NCBI RefSeq assembly: GCF_910592395.1
Contig: NC_088318.1
Span: 3,040,001-3,104,000 of the forward strand
Reading direction: 5' to 3'
DNA: 64,000 bases
DNA from: Lineus longissimus
Taxonomy: Eukaryota > Nemertea > Pilidiophora > Heteronemertea > Lineidae
Shown here one piece after another: positions 1 to 10,250 of this stretch. The stretch's first letter is position 1. Every line of letters begins with the position of its first letter. A model generated the notes under the pieces. That model saw only the letters and a program-made list of their open reading frames with translations. It did not search any database and had not been told where the DNA came from. The translations under genes and the position numbers were made by a program.

Positions 1-849
1 ACCTGGAAGTTGAAAAGGATCAATTCGATTTTGTCTAAGTTAGATCTTAATTATTTGTTCTTTCGGTGTCACATGCATACTGAAGTGACCCATTGCTCTT
101 CAGACTATATTTGGGCCAGTTACATCTATACTGTAGGAGTACACTGGGACCGTTGGGATACGAACCCTGGGCCTCAAGGTAATGCAAGATACTGATAAAA
201 CATATCTCATCTCATTCCGTCTGATTCAATGTTGGTGCAAGTATTCTAAACATGCCCGATGATAATTAAGTCAACAAATTATTACAGGTCTCAATCAGTC
301 TGAAGTATTGCACTCACACTAGCCCGCCATACAGCACGGTTTAAAGCTTTTAAAACCAGACAATGACCGATACCAATTGAGCATATATCACAGGTACTAA
401 AGCAAAGCAACAATTATAGGGGCTTTGTATTATGCAGTAGGACAATTCAGAGCGTCTTTATACGATGTCTATAAATTGATAGAGAATGGGCGGCCATTGA
501 AATACCGCGCATTGTGTACCCTGAATATCAAATAGCGAAATGGAGCCATGATCAGTTAAGTTGAAAAATAATGAATTCTTGTGCATGCAAATATGAAGAT
601 GGAAAATTAGGTCGTCAATTCTGCGCATTTGCCCGCGGACAATTTCTATAGTCTTATTCATTTGTGACAGTGCGGCATTATGCGGCGATCGTCATTATCA
701 TAGTCTTGGTCATATTCAAAAGATTTTTGATAACTTATGTCTATCAGTGAGACAGGTTAATGCCGCCATTTTTCGTTTTTTCAACATTTGATTGTTCGGT
801 TTGCATTTTAATCAGATGATCTGTTTTGAGTAAGATCACATAAATAAGT
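1..849. other. Non-coding stretch, no gene recognised
   Basis: Mostly unique AT-rich sequence. Small open frames are short and resemble no family I know. A perfect POU octamer ATGCAAAT lies at 585-592. Around 150-170 the minus strand reads GGGTTCGTATCCC, close to a tRNA B box, but no matching A box is visible, so I do not call a tRNA or SINE. Confidence 0.6.
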
Positions 850-897
850 GTTCTTTCATGTGAAAGAACTGAAAGAACTGCTCTTTCAGTTTTTTTA
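850..897. repeat. Two overlapping small hairpins followed by a T run
   Basis: GTTCTTTCA at 850-858 pairs with TGAAAGAAC at 861-869 across a 2-nt loop. CTGAAAGA at 869-876 pairs with TCTTTCAG at 882-889 across a 5-nt loop. A run of seven T follows. The two stems share the AAAGA core, so this is a small cluster of inverted repeats of one motif. It resembles a terminator in shape, but nothing upstream is a gene, so no function is claimed. Confidence 0.6.
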
Positions 898-924
898 CTG
901 AACCATATGTAGGAGAATTTACAG

Positions 925-1275
925 GATTATGGAGTGGGTTGGTGAGAAGAAAATGGGTTGCTTCAAGCGATCTTGGAGTGAGTTGATGAGACAAATATCG
1001 GTTGCATAAGTGATCTTGGAGTGGGATGGGTTGAATCAGTGATCATGGAGTGGGATGGGTTGCATCAGTGATCTACGACTTGGATGATGAGATGAAAGTG
1101 GGTTGCATCAGTGATTATGGAGTGGTATGGGTTGCATCAGTGATCTACGACTCGGATGATGAGATGAAAGTGGGTTGCATCAGTGATTATGGAGTGGTAT
1201 GGGTTGCATCAGTGATCTACGACTTGGATGATGAGATGAAAGTGCATCAAGTGATCTTGGAGTGGTATGATATTC
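925..1275. repeat. Minisatellite, 72-bp period
   Basis: The motif TGATCTACGACT recurs at 1069, 1141 and 1213, a period of exactly 72 bp. Each unit contains sub-repeats of GGGTTGCATCAGTGAT, and more diverged copies with GATCTTGGAGTG extend to about 925 on the left and 1275 on the right. Because 72 is divisible by three, a plus-strand frame stays open through the array (1050-1409, 24-residue period). I take this open frame as a by-product of the repeat, not a gene. Confidence 0.85.
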
Positions 1276-2125
1276 ACCAGTTCGACAAAACATCGATAAA
1301 GTCGTATTCACACTCCTTGGCCTTGCACGGACTCAATTTCCTTGGACAGCATGGAAAGTTACCCGCAGATTTGAAGAAACGACAACTTCTTAGTCATTTC
1401 GTTTTCTGATAGCAGAAAGATAGTAACTTCCTGATGGTTCACATATGCACATCTATTAAAAATCAAGTTTTGGCTAAGATGATTAATGGCATCTCGTGAC
1501 ATCCTAATAATGTAGAACATTTCAATTGCTTGATACCCAGCCAACTTGGTCTGAATCGTAGGCCATAACTGCCGTTTCTTAAACAATGGCGGCCAGCGCA
1601 AGAGCATGACCACGAGGAAGGTGTCGCGGTATATTCGTTATGCAAATAACCCGCCATAATGAAGAATGCACGCTGTTGTTCGTCATGATCTTTAGAAACA
1701 AGTTTTACTGGTTCCAACCTGCTCAAAACGTGAACAAACAATAGCACTGTATAACCTTATTCTTATAATGATCATCAAATTCACGGGCCATAATTAGATG
1801 GTGGATCCGGCCTATGTTCCAAGAGGGGCATTTTGATATAAATTCATATGTCTATGTATACAATGTAAGCCAATGAATGACACATTCGATGCACATGGAG
1901 AATGTGGAGTGGGAAATCAGGGACCACCTAGACTGGCAGACTGGAGAATGATGATGGGGCACAGCTAGGTGCCAACCACAGCGATTTCTACAGAGGCAGT
2001 TGGGCCTGAGATAAAGGGCGAGAGCGAAAACCAGAGGGGGAGCCGACTTGAATGTTGCCAACCACTTGAGTTATGATTCAAGTTATGAGCCAAGAACCGA
2101 AGTTGCATCTGCTTAAATGTGAATT
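1276..2125. other. Non-coding stretch, no gene recognised
   Basis: Unique sequence with only short open frames on both strands and no family signature. A perfect octamer ATGCAAAT lies at 1640-1647. The motif at 1273-1297 (TTCACCAGTTCGACA then ATCGAT) recurs with few changes at 3004-3028, which suggests remnants of one dispersed repeat. Confidence 0.6.
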
Positions 2126-2335
2126 GGCCACTGGGTGATAATTGCTAGAATGTGGGCCAACAACTAGGTGATAATTCCCAGAATGTGGGCCAGCCACTGG
2201 GTGATAATTGCTAGAATGTGGGCCAACAACTAGTTGATGTTTCCTAGAATGTGGGCCAGCCACTGGGTGATAATTGCTAGATTGTGGGCCAACAACTAGG
2301 TGATAATTCCCAGAATGTGGGCCAACAATCAAAGT
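2126..2335. repeat. Minisatellite, 33-bp units in a 66-bp dimer
   Basis: About six units of 33 bp alternate between two types, one with CCACTGGGTGATAATTGC and one with CAACTAGGTGATAATTCC, each followed by AGAATGTGGGCCA. The type-A unit recurs every 66 bp (2133, 2199 and 2265), so the array grew by duplicating an A-B dimer. A minus-strand frame (2078-2455) is open through the array because the period is divisible by three. It is probably not a gene. Confidence 0.85.
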
Positions 2336-3521
2336 GGGAATACATTGAATGTGAATTGTACCAAAACCAAAAGTGGCAACTGTTTTCATGTGAACAACCA
2401 AAGTGGCATTTCGAGAACGAATTGGGCATTTTACAGTCGGCAAGAAACAAATCATCTTTCAAATGTAACACAACTTAAAACACAATTTTCTCACATACAA
2501 GGAAAAACCTTGCAGATTAAATGTTTGGTCTTGTGAGTGAAGGTTTGGTCACGTTTCTTCATCACTTTGATGTCCGTCGCCGTAGAAAACGTCCCCAACG
2601 CAATAATCGTGATTTATTTTTATCAGAGGAGGCCATTAGATGATGAGTAGGGAAAATGTCAACCAGCTCCGAACAATCGCCTGAGACGTGGATAAAACAC
2701 ATATATCTTACAATTACTTGAGTATTTATCCTGAGTTTTATTGTTATTAGGTATAGTCTTACTTTTCTACAAATGAGACGCGCGAACATGACATTTGGAA
2801 GACAAAGGTTCGTCGCGCGACCATTTTGTTCGCATTTCGATTAGGACGATTGGATATTATCAACAAAGTTATTTACTTTATAGTCTTACTTTTTCTCTTT
2901 TTACAGTAATGAGTTTCACGAAATAAGTTGTCACCATTTATTTTGTCGATGTTTCGCTGAAAGGGCAAATCGTAAAAATTTTACATTTTTTGTTACACAA
3001 AGATTCACCAGTTCGACAGAATATCGATGAATACCCCTTTCTTGACTTCAAAGTGAGAAAAGTTTATTTTCGCTACAAAAAAGACGCCAAGGGGTTAATG
3101 AAATGTTGACAGACATATCTACATAGAACTTCTACAGATGTTACAAGGATGCTGATGGTTACACTTGATATAACGGAACATCTGGCTAAATAGATAAGTT
3201 AGGACAATGATAAAACCATCAGATAGTTATTGTATGGTGGATGAATTCTGTTGAAGTTCGCACATTTTTTGCAAAAGGATGGAGGCCAAATTGTTCAGGT
3301 GATGTGAATGCACCGAAACTTTTGTTGTAATGGATAGTGTAATGTGGGTTTCAAGTAGTCTCACTTCTCTGCCATGTGGTCTGAAGGAGAACCTGGACTT
3401 GACTAATTGTGAATCTAGTTGAAGTGATAATTAGTCCCATTTCAAAATTATTGAATGTTGAGCAATGTGTATCTAGCTAGGTATGGGCAGCTGCACTGGA
3501 ATTTTACATGGCAGCTTATGC
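2336..3521. other. Non-coding stretch, no gene recognised
   Basis: Unique AT-rich DNA. Apart from the dispersed motif at 3004-3028, shared with 1273-1297, I see no repeat or coding signal. Confidence 0.55.
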
Positions 3522-3902
3522 AATGAGGAACCGGTGCGATTTATCCGCCGCGTGGCGCTGCAATCGATCATACCAAAACTCTCCATTTCCAATGCATTAT
3601 CAAGTTACTTCTGAGCCCGAAAACGATCGCTTATTTTCGACCGATTTCGGCGATGTTTGCATCTTCCTGTTTTAAATCTATTGAGCTATCAGTTTCTTAA
3701 GATAATTTTGCAGAAAATATGCGCGATGCCAGTTATTGGGCACGTTTTCTGTTGTTGAAATCCTGTGCAAAAATGTACGCAATGGTTTCCCGTGATTGAC
3801 CTCATGTGACGTCAACAGACCAGAAAATGACGTCATGGCGTCAGAAGGTACGATCGATTGTGGCGCCGCCACTGGCATTTATCTTAACGCCGGTTCCTCA
3901 TT
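3522..3902. mobile_element. MITE-like element with long terminal inverted repeats
   Basis: The ends are inverted copies: AATGAGGAACCGG at 3522-3534 and CCGGTTCCTCATT at 3890-3902. Similarity continues inward for about 55 bp with small gaps, including GTGGCG and CAATCGATCRTACC on both sides. The element is 381 bp and has no transposase frame, so it is a non-autonomous DNA transposon or foldback element. No clear target duplication is visible next to the ends (left flank TTATGC, right flank AGGAAG), so I cannot assign a superfamily. The interior carries two perfect TGACGTCA sites (3807-3814 and 3828-3835). Confidence 0.8.
3807..3835. promoter_or_regulatory. Pair of CRE-type TGACGTCA sites inside the MITE
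   Basis: Two full palindromic TGACGTCA octamers lie 21 bp apart (start to start), which is two helical turns. This is the known binding site of CREB/ATF bZIP factors. Whether it is bound here is unknown. The sites may be part of the element rather than of host regulation. Confidence 0.4.
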
Positions 3903-6900
3903 AGGAAGTGGTGTAGACAATGTTGCTGAAGTTTGCAGTTAGCTATTCAATCCTACCATCTTTGTACAGATCGATGCTATCCACCTTCCTCCAAAAGCGC
4001 CTACTTTTACTCCCAAGACATACCAATAGAGAACCAACCCAACTAAATTCCCATTGTTCTGCAGTCTTATCAAAGGGTCATCTGGTCAAATCTTGACAAC
4101 ACTGTCCCCCATTAAACAGCTTGCATGGTGGTGGTGAGGCCAAAATTGACAAAGGCAAATAAACGTGATGATATGACATCTGGATTGACCTCAAGTGCCC
4201 CAACATGATGAAATACACACCACATCCAGTCTCCAATAGTTAACCCCCTAGTCCATTGCACATAATGAACCCTCCCTAATGCAATCCAAAAGCCCGAATA
4301 CACATAATGAGCTCTCCCCAGATGCCAAGATGGCCATTTGTCCCCATAGCCCCACGCAGATAACGAGATCCTTGACTTCTCCATTCTCCCACGAGAGCTC
4401 CTCGGAAATAATCGGTCCGTAATAACGCATAATGCTGCAGTTACATTGGACTGTAATGTCCATTAGATCTGGCCGTGATTTACCGGCCTGGTCTGACCAG
4501 CATGGCTGTACGGCATGCAATTTCATGTCAGCACAAGAAGCTTTGTATGATGACAAGGAACACAGTATGTGAGGGAGTATGACCAAATCATCAAGAGAGG
4601 CTAAGTTATTCAGTTACCTAAGACAGTGACTGTCAAGTCAAAAGAAAAGGCCTACTGAATGGACCAGCATCACAGAGTTCCTGCATCAGACTCCTCTTGG
4701 TTGGGTGGACTAGGAGAAATTCATGAATTGAATTACCGCTAGTGTTAGTAGGAGCCATAAGGCACAATCTATCTATTAGTGGCGGCTAGATTCTCTAACG
4801 AAGCATTAGTGAGCGAATCAAGGCAAATACTTCGGAATCTGACCGACCTGGTGACTCAGTGGGTATCCTCTCCCATTCAGCGGAACACGGCCTCAATCAC
4901 TCACAGGTGCGCCTAACGAATCTCGAGCGCAAATTAATTGGCGATCATTTCATTATTCAAATATTACTCGTCCACGAATGAGTGACCTCCTTCTTGTTAG
5001 GTTCTTAGAAACACAAACAAATTATAACCGGCATTTCCACTTAATATGCAAATGTGTTACTGCCAAACTTATTATCTATAACAAAAGATTGGAGTGTCTC
5101 CCTTGTGACCTTTAATGCAACTGGGTGGAGGAGTCGGCAAGGCCGATTGACAGCACTTTAGGTAAACTCAAAGACCAAAGATTTTCCGACATCCATGTAA
5201 CTTTTTTCAAGAGGAAATATAAGATTTTCATCGGAGAGTGAAATGAAACAGCTTCCCTTCAAATATTGTGTTTTTATTCATAACCTTGTGGAAAAACTGG
5301 CATCTACTGATGTGTCTGCTCAAGTTGCTGTCTGCTGCTAGTCTGTTTACCCGCCCTTGATTCCTTCGCGGCTAAAGTACATGCAACTGTATGCATCATG
5401 TGTACAGATCTGCATCAGTTGCACAGGTGAATCAAGGATTGCCTATACCACACAACCAGATCTCAGATGTCTTCAAGAAAAAAATCCGTTTTTTTCAAAC
5501 TGAGATAATTATTCATGGTGGGCATCAAAAGAACCTTCACCTTCGCAGTGAATATTTTATCAGATCTCGTTGGTTGATTACTCTGATTGATCCAGTGACC
5601 AATTAAAATTCCGATCAGGTAAACTCTTCAATGATTGGTCAGTGTGTTATTTTTAACATCTTTAATGTTTCATTGCCCCATTTTAATGATTTCAGTCTCT
5701 TCGATGAGAAAACGTTGCAACTAAACTGGACTAAAATAGTCAATCATCGATTCTCAGCTCATCAACATACCAACCAGGTTCACCTCTAATGGCAATAGTT
5801 TTCAAATTAAACCTGCAAAATCTATTTTTGAAGTTGCAATGTACTTCTGGGACTAATAATAAGCAAAATAATCGATCATGGTAATGACTTCGCCTTTTTT
5901 CAGATCAATAAAGTGAAATTTAGAACTTTGATATGGGTGGTCATTAAAGTCATCACGTTTGCTTATGTTTTTATCTTTTTCATTCGAGAGAATCGAATAA
6001 TGCATCATGGATGTTTTAATCCAATTCAATACCGCTATGAAATTAAGTGATGTTTTATAACACAAGATGTCAGCACTGTAGAAATCAGTTCAACTTCGTC
6101 GTTTGAATTGAACTATTTGCACAATGGCCAAATAATGACCAAAGAGAATTTAGAGGAGTGAAACGCACTCTCTACACCAATATCAGGATTAGGCCAACAC
6201 TTTTTGTGTCCCTGTTAATAACGGCGTACAGGCACTTAGTAAAACAAATCATCTGAAATGGACCCAGAATCCCAATCACCCTTCCACGCCCACAATCCAA
6301 CCACCCACCCCACCCCAGATACAAAACAATTTTCATCAGTTTTTAATAAATGAGTCCTCTCTTAACGATTACTGGGTCGAGAGATCCTGCTTGAAAACAC
6401 CACTTGAACCAAATACTTAACAAGTTAAAATATAAACCGGGATTACAAAAACTATATGACATTGTTCAAACATCCTCAATTAGCAATATAAATGACTTCA
6501 AATTTCATCTCAAATTTACTCGCTTTCACAACGCTTTCAGCGTTGTGATTGCATGAAGAATTTAGGTCAATTAAAGTTGAAATTCAACTTACGAGAGTGG
6601 AATACCAAAGCCATTTTGAAGGGGTGTTGTATTTTTAGAAACTGGGCGGCGGAAATCCAACACGAGATTCTTGTAAATCTATAAATAGGATACTTTGAGG
6701 AGTTTGTGGTCGTTTTTTCCCCCAACATCTGCAATAGTTGGTTGCATTGATTTGTTTGTTTTGATAGTGTGTGTTGATGCTGTGTTGGATTGATGTCAAT
6801 ACTGTCCATCAACTCTTCACAAGCCATACATATCCAAGATATATTTGTTTCAGTTTTTAGCTTACAACTTTAAGTCAAATGCTCAAATCATGAAACGTTC

Positions 6901-8834
6901 ATCAGTTTGGAACAATCACCACACACCAGAATCCCATCAAATCACCTCACTCGACTTTCGATGCAAAAAACAACATCTCAAACAGCTAATTAATTCCACA
7001 TGAAAAACTATCAATTCTTAAATGACGAATGAGTCGTCAGATGTGAAAGGAGCCTCACGGAGCGCTACGCAACTTAATCCGAAACGCGCTGAGAAACATT
7101 TAAATGCTATTCGTTCAACGAAATCTAATCGTCAAATTCTCATTATTTATCGAAAAGAAGCTTGCCAGTGTTTTGTTAAATCGCGATAATTACGGACCCT
7201 CACGGTTCATTCCATACCTCCTAAACCCCCGGACTTAACCCCACATGATCTCCCACGATCGCTTCATATAATAAAATTCTCCGACTAATACATCACCGAG
7301 CTGCTCAAGACTTAAGCCCGAGATAACACCGCTGATGACGAAACTAAATTTTGCTAATTAGCTTTCGACAGATCGTGCATTTTCTGTCGTCTCGAATGAA
7401 CCTGCGCTAATCCCGGCTTGGACACAGGAAATTAACATTGCAAATAGTTTCTTTTTCTCGTTAGCGCCGAGGAAAAGAATGATGCATGATGGGTAGGAAG
7501 ATGAGACATCGTAAGAAGAAGCATTTGAAGTATCCCCTGTCTGCGCATCGACATTTGTTTTCTTGGCGTTATACTTGCAATGCAGGGTTTTTTCAAGTGG
7601 ATAGTAAACATGACCTTGTCACAGGGCAGATTCCACACAGAGAAAGGGGAGATAATCAAGCTGAGTGAACTTGGTAAGTGTCACGCTGCCTACGAAGAAT
7701 TCAGAGAATAGCAACCATCCTGACTCCAAAAACTCCTCTTGAGCTTCTAAACCCCCCCCCCCACCCGTTTTAAAACAGAATAGCTTTTGAACCTGAAAGA
7801 TCATCCTCGTGAGAAAATGAGAGTATAAAATCACCAAAATCATTCACGCCCCCCTGCACCTCCTCATAAGACTTAGTAGACCGGTCATGGACTGTGGGTC
7901 ACGACTTCTGACGAATATTGAATATTTAGCGTGCACCAGACATCTAATAATTTACGATTTATCATGAATTGAATAGGATTCACTCTTTTAGTCTTAGGCT
8001 TTTGTTGAAATCATCCTTTCTCTTGGTCATGACTCTTAGAATGTTCAAATAGTCTACTTAGTATGTTCTATCGCCTTATCGTGTCCTCTGTGATAAATTA
8101 CTGGAGCGACTTAAACTTATAAAATGAGAGACAATTGAGCTATTTTCCTTGTCGTTGACAATTCATGTTTTTGTTTGCCGAAATCCACCATAGGGTACCC
8201 CTTTGTTCGTTATTCTTGTATAATAATACAACGCATAATTTGGTTACTCCGATAAAGACGTCATTCGAGAAGTTTTTGCCGCTAATACAAAAGGTGACCT
8301 GTATATTTAGAACGTAAAGTTTCAACGAGATTTTTGGACATGAAAATGAAAGACGACCTCCTGGAGATATTCCATTAATTAGACAGCCTCCCTCACGAGA
8401 TGATTACCGGCGCACAAACGTGACAATGGCGAGAAATCGCAAAACTTGATGAAGTCGAGGGTTTTTGTCAGCAGACGACAACAGTTGAGGAATGTAAACG
8501 ATTTTTCGAAAAACATGATCTGATTACCCGTTCGGTCATTTGGGGGCGTTTCAGAGGCCAGGGAACAGGCAGGGGGAATTCCTAGGCTTTTCAAGAGACC
8601 ATATCAAGCTTATTCATGAAAATATATCCATTTTGCTTTTATTTGATCAACATATATTTAAGTGGATCTATATCTAACTCCTGCCGTTTTATTGATTGTC
8701 GAAACGATCAAAGAAACCTGATATTCACAACAACATTGTATAACTCGGGTTCTTTTTTATCATTTTAATGGTCGTTTGCATAATATTCGATAAAAGCACT
8801 AAATATCACATATGTGAAATACAAATCTGTTTCG
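3903..8834. other. Long non-coding stretch, no gene recognised
   Basis: About 4.9 kb of mostly unique sequence. Open frames are short and look like chance. Items seen: a 20-bp sequence at 4238-4257 identical to 54880-54899 (a dispersed repeat remnant); a perfect octamer at 5046-5053; a perfect hairpin at 6526-6548; a C run near 7751. Blocks around 7020-7420 are less AT-rich and rich in AATTA and TAATC words, the kind of composition seen in conserved non-coding DNA, but this needs alignment to other species. Confidence 0.5.
6526..6548. repeat. Perfect 10-bp stem hairpin
   Basis: TCACAACGCT at 6526-6535 is exactly complementary to AGCGTTGTGA at 6539-6548, with the loop TTC. It is an isolated inverted repeat with no gene beside it. 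Function is unknown. Confidence 0.7.
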
Positions 8835-9065
8835 GCATAACCAGGAAAAAATTCTAGAATTACAATATTTCTTCAACTGTATGATCACTGGGTCAACCCC
8901 AAATTGATATTTTAACCAACCAAGGCTAGGTGGCTAGGTTTTTTGATTTTGCATAATTGCCGTGAAAAAATTCTTTAACTACAACGCTTCTTGAACTGAT
9001 CACTTGGTCAACCCAAAATTGATATTTTCACCAACCAAGGCTAGGTTGCTAGCTCTTTTGCATAC
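8835..9065. repeat. Two-copy direct repeat, about 116-120 bp period
   Basis: The block starting GCATAA, then GAAAAAATTCT, CTTGAACTG/CTTCAACTG, GGTCAACCC, AATTGATATTTT and ending CACCAACCAAGGCTAGG/AACCAACCAAGGCTAGG occurs at about 8835-8935 and again at 8951-9055. The copies differ by scattered substitutions and small indels, so this is an old tandem duplication. No coding signal. Confidence 0.8.
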
Positions 9066-9555
9066 CATGCTTTTTATTTTGGAGTTTGTGACTTTTGCCC
9101 CCTGCCCTCCCCTTCTCGTTATGGCCACGGTGCATCTTTCTATGCACAATGCACAGCCGCCAATGAGAGGAAACGTCGGTGCTAACACGCTACATCCATC
9201 ACTGAGTGCCGACAATCCTGCCCTCGCAGCCCATCTTGTGGCTTGACACTGATTCGCTTCAAGATCGCAGTATCAATAAACATGCCGATCCGTTCCATTA
9301 TTATAGTCGTTCATGACCATAGAACACGGCCATTATTGCGGCGTAATCTCCACGAGAGCGGCCATTGACGACACCTTCGATGGCTTCCTCTCTTGTGCCG
9401 ATGACATCGCTACCTGAAGGGAAAACCTCTGCGCTGAATGGAAGCTGGATGTAGCATTCAGTTTCTCAGCTGGTGTATGTGTGAAGGACCTGCTGTAACA
9501 TTTGTAACGTAACTGAGATTCACACAGTAAAGTCAAACCGAGGATGGCACTTTGG
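9066..9555. other. Non-coding stretch, no gene recognised
   Basis: Overlapping short open frames occur on both strands at 9000-9246, a pattern typical of chance frames in a locally less AT-rich segment. No recognisable domain. Confidence 0.5.
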
Positions 9556-9800
9556 ATAACAGAGCTTTTTTCCAGAAATAGAGCTTTTTAGATTACATGG
9601 CCTTTTTTTAAGAAGACAGAGCTTTTTGAATTTCACGGCCATTTCTTTCAAGAAATAGAGCTTTTTGGATTTTATTGCAGTTTTTTCAAGAAATTGAGCT
9701 GGTCTGCAAATTTCCTGTGCATTGTTTTAGGAAAATATACCTTCTCAGATTTCATGAAGAAATGGAGCTTTTCAGATTCTATGGCCATTTTTCAAGAAGT
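9556..9800. repeat. Degenerate minisatellite, about 38-bp period
   Basis: GAGCTTTTT followed by a GATT/AATTT block, then GGCC/GCAG, a T run and CAAGAAAT recurs at 9581, 9619, 9658 and 9696, with a further copy at 9765. Spacing is 38-39 bp for the first four. The copies are diverged, indicating an old array. Confidence 0.75.
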
Positions 9801-9939
9801 AGATGTTTCAAGATTGCATGGCTTTTCAACAAAAAGAGCCATTTTAAAACTTCATCAAATTTCGATGATATCTAATACGGTACCCAAGGTCAAAAATATG
9901 TTGAGATCAGCCAAAGGAAGAGAACTTGAATGAGGACGT

Positions 9940-10250
9940 CCAGGGTCTGGGATATCATGTCTTAATAAATCTCACAGATCAAGGTCAATTGGCTCAAGAT
10001 GCTGGCAAGAATGGTGCACCCTATCCACCCCAAAATGTGGACCAAATATTTTGTACCCCAAGGGTCCAAAATATCACGCCTTAACCAATTTTTCTAGTTT
10101 CCAAAGAAATCTAAACACGATGTCTATCCGATTACATAGGTATCTAAAGAATTTTAAAACTCAAACAATTTCAAATAAATCTCGGAATATTTTCATAGAA
10201 ATCTCAAGGACCAAGGTCAAGAGATGCTGGCAAGCAAGGTGCATCCATCA
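9940..10250 (+). repeat. Diverged direct duplication
   Basis: Segments at about 9950-10020 and 10066-10235 share the order ATATCA(T/C)G(T/C)CTTAA, AAATCTC, AAGGTCAA, AGATGCTGGCAAG and GGTGCA. The second copy is interrupted by about 100 bp of unrelated AT-rich sequence. Probably two copies of an old dispersed repeat. Confidence 0.55.

Noticed and set aside
100-195. tRNA gene or SINE on the minus strand from the B-box-like GGGTTCGTATCCC
   Set aside because: No A box at the right distance, and the surrounding sequence does not fold like a tRNA.
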